Part shown: positions 59,301 through 64,000 of the stretch, piece after piece
Position numbering within the stretch: position 1 is the first letter of the stretch
Layout: every line of letters begins with the position of its first letter
Assembly (NCBI GenBank): GCA_033297075.1
Contig: MU858243.1
Location: 1-64,000 of the forward strand
From: Rhypophila decipiens
Taxonomy: Eukaryota > Ascomycota > Sordariomycetes > Sordariales > Naviculisporaceae
DNA: 64,000 bases
Reading direction: 5' to 3'
Notes under the pieces: generated by a model
Databases searched by the model: none
Told to the model about the DNA's origin: nothing
What the model saw: only the letters and a program-made list of their open reading frames with translations
Made by a program: the position numbers and the translations under genes

Positions 59301-59345
59301 CGAAACTTCTTCCATTCAAAAACCTCGACATCACTACCTGCAACC
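56317..59345. other. divergent intergenic region TAH18/RRM gene
   Basis: About 3 kb. Frames are short, overlapping and unlike known proteins. The last 250 bases are the C/T- and A-rich leader of the RRM gene. No RNA gene was recognised. Confidence 0.45.
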
Positions 59346-60804
59346 ATGTCTAACGTCGTGGATAAAGTTGTCGAAAGCGCTGCTTCCGTGGTCAACGATG
59401 TTACCAACGCTCTGGCCAACACCTCTCTGACTACTGACAAGGCAGCTGACGACAAGTCGGCCAACGATGCTGTCCTTGCCAGTGCCGCCGAAGGTCGCCG
59501 TCTCTACATCGGTAACCTGGCTTATGCGACAACAGAGGGGGAGTTGAAAGAATTCTTCAAGGGATACCTTGTGTAAGCCACCACTCTTTCCAGACTCTCT
59601 CTCCTCTCTTGTGTCCCGCCTGTCTGCATACTTCCAGCTACTTGTGCGACTGGAGAAGCTGTCCATCATCTTGGCATCGGGAGAGCGTACTTGTTCCATG
59701 CAGAAAGACGTCGACTTGATTGGAGATGGGATCCAGTCCACTTTATCTCACACCCCGTCGCCCAAGCTTGTTGGCGGTCTATTGCTGCCGTTGGCCGTGC
59801 TTTTAGTGTGACCATGACTGACGTCAAGCTTTACGATAGCGAATCCGTTTCGATCCCCAAGAACCCTCGCACCGACCGCCCTGTCGGCTACGCCTTCGTC
59901 GACCTCTCTACTCCCACCGAGGCTGAGCGTGCCATCGCTGAGCTCTCCGGAAAGGAGATTCTCGAGCGCAAGGTCTCTGTGCAGCTCGCCCGCAAGCCCG
60001 AGTCCAACGACAAGGCCGAAGGTGCAAATGGCGAGGGTGAAGGCACCCGTCGCCGCCATTCCACCCGCGGTGGTCGTGGTCGCGCAGCCCGTGGCCGTGG
60101 TGGACGCTCTCGCGGACGCGGAAGTGGAGTAAGTCCCCGGCCTTCACGACTGACACCCCATCAACCCATTAACATCTTTATTAGGACGAGAAGAAGGAGG
60201 AGGGTGCCGCTGAGGGCACCGCCCCCGAATCGGCCGCTTCTGGCGAACAACAGCCTCTTCAAGACATCACCAACGAGGCGCACGCTGACAACAAGGATGG
60301 CAAGCACGGCAAGGGTCCCCGCCCCACACGCGAGCGCCGCGAGCGAGGCCCACCTGCCGATGGTATTCCATCCAAGAACAAGGTCATGGTCGCCAATCTT
60401 CCTTACGACCTGACCGAGGAGAAGGTTAGTCGTCATCTGCCCAGAAGATGGCCCTGTATAATTGCTGACCCCAAATACAGCTTAAGGAGCTCTTCGCTGC
60501 GTACGAGCCGTCATCTGCCAAGATTGCTCTGCGCCCCATCCCCCGCTTTATGATCAAGAAGCTCCAGGCCCGCGGCGAGCCACGCAAGGGTCGTGGTTTC
60601 GGTTTCGTCACCCTGGCTTCTGAGGAGTTGCAGCTGAAGGCCGTCACTGAGATGAACGGAAAGGAGATCGAAGGACGTGAGATCGCCGTCAAGGTCGCTA
60701 TTGATAGCCCCGATAAGACCGATGAGGAGGCCAACGCCCCCGAGAACGAGGGTGCCGGTAGCGGTGCGGAGCAGCAGCAGGAGGCTACTCCTGCCCAGGC
60801 CTAG
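59346..60804 (+). CDS. two-RRM, RGG-box RNA-binding protein (Sbp1-like layout)
   Basis: Four exons (59346-59572, 59840-60128, 60185-60424, 60481-60804) encode 359 aa. RRM1 has RNP2 LYIGNLAY and RNP1 GYAFVDL, a central Arg/Gly box follows (RGGRGRAARGRGGRSRGRGSG, residues about 150-172), then an acidic/Gln linker and RRM2 with VMVANLPYDL and GRGFGFVTLAS. RRM-RGG-RRM is the layout of yeast Sbp1, a translational repressor and decapping enhancer in the cytoplasm; orthology is suggested, not proven. Intron one (267 nt) is the longest; the acceptor at 59839 yields YLVESVSIPKNPR, the expected RRM1 sequence. An earlier acceptor (59806) would insert eleven residues in frame. The N-terminal 50 residues are Ala/Asp-rich. 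Confidence 0.9.
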
Positions 60805-62176
60805 ATGTGCAGCAACTCTTGACGAGCATGGCACGCACTAGGCAATGAAGTTATGGGTGAAAGAAAGACGCCAAGTCTATTCTATACACACCCTCTTCGT
60901 CTGTATTACTGTTTGGGCTCATGCGTTTCATTGATGATATGGCATGGATGGACGACTTTTTTCTTTTTCTTTGGTAAACATCCAGCACATGAAGCGAGAA
61001 TGATCGGGCGGGATTTTGTCCTGGAGTCCGGGTTTGTTGCGCGAGGCTTTTTACTATTGCGAACATGGGAAAAAGCAGCTGGTTGCTGGTAGACATCGGG
61101 GGTTATGATCTTGCGGTTTTCTACACAAAATATCCTTTAATCTTTTGATGACAGACACATTCCTATTCATATCCGGTAGCTCTATTTACTGTCACTTAGC
61201 CTCACTCTACTTGCATTCTTGGAGGCTGCCTATTAGCTTGTCACCGAGGATGGTATCTGGGGATCAAGAAAAGTTCATCTACTACGGTTAATAGTATACA
61301 CGAGCCTCCTTTACCCACGAACTCCGTGATTGTTCTGTGCTATCCTAAGTCCATAACTTATCCGGACTCTGCGGGTATTGGCGTGTGACCCGTTCAGGGA
61401 GCGTAGACAGTCTCGAGATGATAGGTCACATTGGCCATGAATTGTACAAATATGTGATGTTTCTTCTCCTTATTGCAAATAATTGAAATAACAAAAAGTT
61501 GTGTGTTCCTGCAGGCTGCAAGGCATTGGGACCTTGCAGCATTTGTGCCGATTTCCTCTGTTCACGTACAAAATGACTGGTAGGTGGCTTGTACGGTAAT
61601 ATTGCCTTCTTACCGTATTTCTGTATCATTACTTACGGATACTCCGTATGGTTCTAGCCCAAACCTAGCCCCGCCAAACTGCCAGCAGTGCCAGACCAAA
61701 CCTCCACCGTGGCTCAGTGAATCGAACTTTCAACTTTCGTCCAGCACCAACCTATGTCTGTCTTACCTTATGTCCTCTGAAGCTGAATGAGCGAGAATAA
61801 CCACGACAAATACTTTGAATTTCAACACAGTGACCTACCAAGCATTTCGAGGATTTAAAGACCAGAGCTGAAGTTCGATCAGAGCAGGAGCAGGGAATCC
61901 AGGGTTGGAGGAAAGACCATTTCACGATAACCAATCTACGTAGACAACCAAACACGACAGCCACGAGTCCAAGGATAGATATACTCGGACTTTTTGAGTT
62001 CAAATTGCCCCTCTCTGGGAGATTCTTGTGTAGCGACTTTCAACCTCGTCACCCGCGCGAACTACCCTCGCCCGAACAACCAGGAAGCCAATCCCGGCCT
62101 CTTAAAGCAGAAAATCCCAACCATCCAAGCATTCTCTTGCCAGCGATTCGTGGCAGAGTAAAGGCTGTCAGTCAGT
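60805..62176. other. intergenic region RRM gene/GCS1
   Basis: About 1.4 kb between tandem genes. It contains a palindrome TACGGATACTCCGTA at 61634-61648. No protein or RNA gene is supported. Confidence 0.5.
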
Positions 62177-63604
62177 ATGGCGACCAAGGCCATGTGGGAG
62201 GTAGACCCGGAGACGAGGTCAAAGGTATGTACAACTGTCCAGCTCGTCCAGGCGATAATACCAAGTCTCTTCCTCCTCCCACTCTATATTCAATGGCTAG
62301 CACCTTACTGAGCACTTGTGTACCCAGCTCGCCGCGATCCAAAAAGAATCCAAGAACTCGGTCTGCTGTGACTGCGGCGCGCCGTCCCCCCAATGGGCCT
62401 CTCCCAAGTTCGGCATCTTCATCTGTCTCTCATGCGCCGGCGTCCACAGGGGTTTGGGCGTGCACATTTCGTTCGTGCGCTCCATCTCCATGGACGCTTT
62501 CAAAGCGGCCGAGATCGAGCGCATGCGCCTCGGTGGAAATGAGAACTGGCGCACGTTCTGGGAAGGGCACGAGGATACCAAGATGAGGGGTCTGACCTGG
62601 GACGATGCCACGATTGCGGAACGATACAGCGGTGAGGCCGGCGAGGAGTGGAAGGAGCGGCTGAGTGCCAAGGTCGAGGGCAGGGAGTACGTCCCCGGAC
62701 AAAAGGTGGATACGTCGAGGACCAACACGCCGGCGAACAACGCCCCAACCAGGAACGCGCCCAGGTCCGGCACCCCGTTGAGCGGTAACACTTTGAACAG
62801 CCGGACAGGCAGCCCTGGATTAGGCGGTGCCGCACAGAGTGGTGGGAAGGTCAAGGTCGACGACACATACTTTGCCAGGTTGGGCGAGAGCAACGCCAAC
62901 CGGTCGGCGGATCTCCCACCTAGTCAAGGCGGCAAGTACGCCGGCTTCGGAAACACCCCCATGCCAGCAAGCAGCAGTGGTTCGTCCAGCGCCGCCTTGC
63001 CGGGTCTGGACGAGCTCCAGAAGGATCCCGTCGCTGCACTCACCAAAAGTTTTGGATGGTTCACGACAACGGTGACCAAGACGGCCAAGACCGTGAATAA
63101 CGACTTTATCCAACCCACTGCCAAGCAGGTATGTTCTCTTGTTCTATTCATCCCAACTCCTTCCCCGTCACGAAAACAAGACACTTTGATACTCTTCAAT
63201 CATAAATTATTTGACCATTGATCTTGCTAACAAACCTAACTTTTCCCCATCTATAGATAGCAGAATCCGACTTCGCGGCCCAGGCGAGAATCGCCGCAGC
63301 AACAGCAGCAAAGACAGCCCAATCGGGTGCCCGTTCCGCCTCAGAAGGCCTCAGCCGCTTCGTCGAGGGTCCCTCGGCAGGCGGGTACTCCTCCGTGCCA
63401 CAACCGGGCATGGACGAGAGCAGACGAGCCTTTTGGGACGACTTCTCCAACCTAGCTGACCAGAGGAAACCGCAGTCCAGCTCCATCGGCACGTCGGCTT
63501 TGGGAGGGGCGCGCAAAGGCGGTTCCTCCTCATCTGGCTCTGGTGCCGCCGCTGGGGGAGCAGCGCCCCCGCCTGCGAAGAAGGACGAGTGGGATGATTG
63601 GTGA
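62177..63604 (+). CDS. gcs1: ArfGAP, Gcs1/ArfGAP1 family
   Basis: Three exons (62177-62224, 62328-63128, 63257-63604) encode 398 aa. The ArfGAP zinc finger spans residues about 15-130: [27 protein letters not shown] (CxxC-x16-CxxC with the catalytic arginine in GVHR), [18 protein letters not shown]. The enzyme stimulates GTP hydrolysis on Arf1, driving COPI coat dynamics between Golgi and ER. The rest is Ser/Gly/Pro-rich with an amphipathic segment ([20 protein letters not shown]) typical of lipid-packing sensing in this family. The C-terminus has [10 protein letters not shown] and ends KKDEWDDW, acidic-tryptophan motifs that may contact coatomer. Exon one is short but supplies [16 protein letters not shown], the normal family start. 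Intron donors GTATGT. Confidence 0.95.
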
Positions 63605-64000
63605 TATAATCGAAAAGATGACTTGTTGGTGGTGAACTTCTTTTTGGGATGTTTTTTTTTTCTTTTCTTCTCTTGTCTCGCGCGGGTGAAATGAATACAT
63701 GAGATGAATGACGAGGGGTCCGGGCATTTCTGTGGATTCATACAAAAGCCATTGAACGTTTCATTCACACTTCTAGAAACCCACCTACCACTTCTCGCTT
63801 TTCAGAAGAGATGGAATATATATATATATATTGTAGCCATGTGGATTGTCGTCAGTAGCACTGCATAAATTACTTCAACAAGCCTCGGCAGAAAGGGGGT
63901 GGCAAGAATCGGATGGGACTTGAATCATATTGCCTATCTATCTATCCTGACAACCAACCCGAGATACGGCGGTTGACCAGGGGGTCCAGCAAGCGGCCCG
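63605..64000. other. 3' flank of GCS1
   Basis: T-rich 3' UTR sequence follows the stop. An (AT)8 microsatellite sits at 63816-63831. Nothing else is supported to the window end. Confidence 0.5.

Noticed and set aside
1..64000. CRISPR arrays, bacterial operons, transposase or reverse transcriptase genes, 5S rRNA
   Set aside because: Looked for on both strands; none was recognised. Intron structure and gene content are fungal nuclear.

Overview
This window is nuclear DNA of a filamentous ascomycete (Pezizomycotina), most likely a Eurotiomycete. Genes carry short GT-AG introns (about 50-120 nt, often with CTGAC or CTAAC branch sites), and there are no operons. The gene set is fungal: a SREA/SRE-type iron GATA factor with two zinc fingers around a Cys-rich spacer, a Clr2-type silencing protein, Mdv1, Tvp15, and a CPA1/arg-2 gene whose leader encodes an arginine attenuator peptide. 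I cannot name the genus from sequence alone. I support 19 protein-coding genes, one leader uORF and one tRNA gene.

Layout. 0-3 kb: SPT3 (+) and PPM1 (-), convergent. 3-9 kb: a long gene-free divergent region. 9-10 kb: a protein with three Cys-rich zinc-ribbon-like repeats (+). 10-15 kb: an unusually large empty convergent region holding a strong hairpin. 15-19 kb: an Acinus-like SAP/RRM protein (-), then an unrecognised 384-aa protein (+). 20-24 kb: SREA (+), with two perfect SRE-type GATA sites upstream and a 22-bp minisatellite downstream. 24.8-28 kb: TVP15 (+, six exons), tRNA-Val(AAC) (-), BCP1 (+). 28-34 kb: chorismate mutase ARO7 (-), MDV1 (+), a short-chain dehydrogenase (-). 34.7-41.4 kb: a Clr2-like protein with a Gln-Ala repeat (+), CPA1 with its attenuator uORF (-), electron-transfer flavoprotein beta (-). 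42-45 kb: a repetitive GPI-anchored-type wall protein (-). 45-50.5 kb: no confident gene, possibly one decayed gene. 50.5-56.3 kb: a membrane-anchored aspartic-protease-like protein with altered catalytic motifs (+), and TAH18 diflavin reductase (-). 59.3-63.6 kb: a two-RRM/RGG protein (+) and an ArfGAP, GCS1 (+).

Most genes are housekeeping and not functionally clustered. The best-supported regulatory story is CPA1. The leader uORF is assembled from three pieces by two introns, the middle piece being only 13 nt, so splicing decides whether the arginine-sensing peptide can be made. A Gcn4/CPC1-type TGACTCA lies further upstream. The second is SREA, which has SRE consensus sites in its own upstream region and a NAGNAG acceptor inside its second zinc finger. 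All exon boundaries are inferred from reading frame, splice consensus and family knowledge; none was tested against transcripts.
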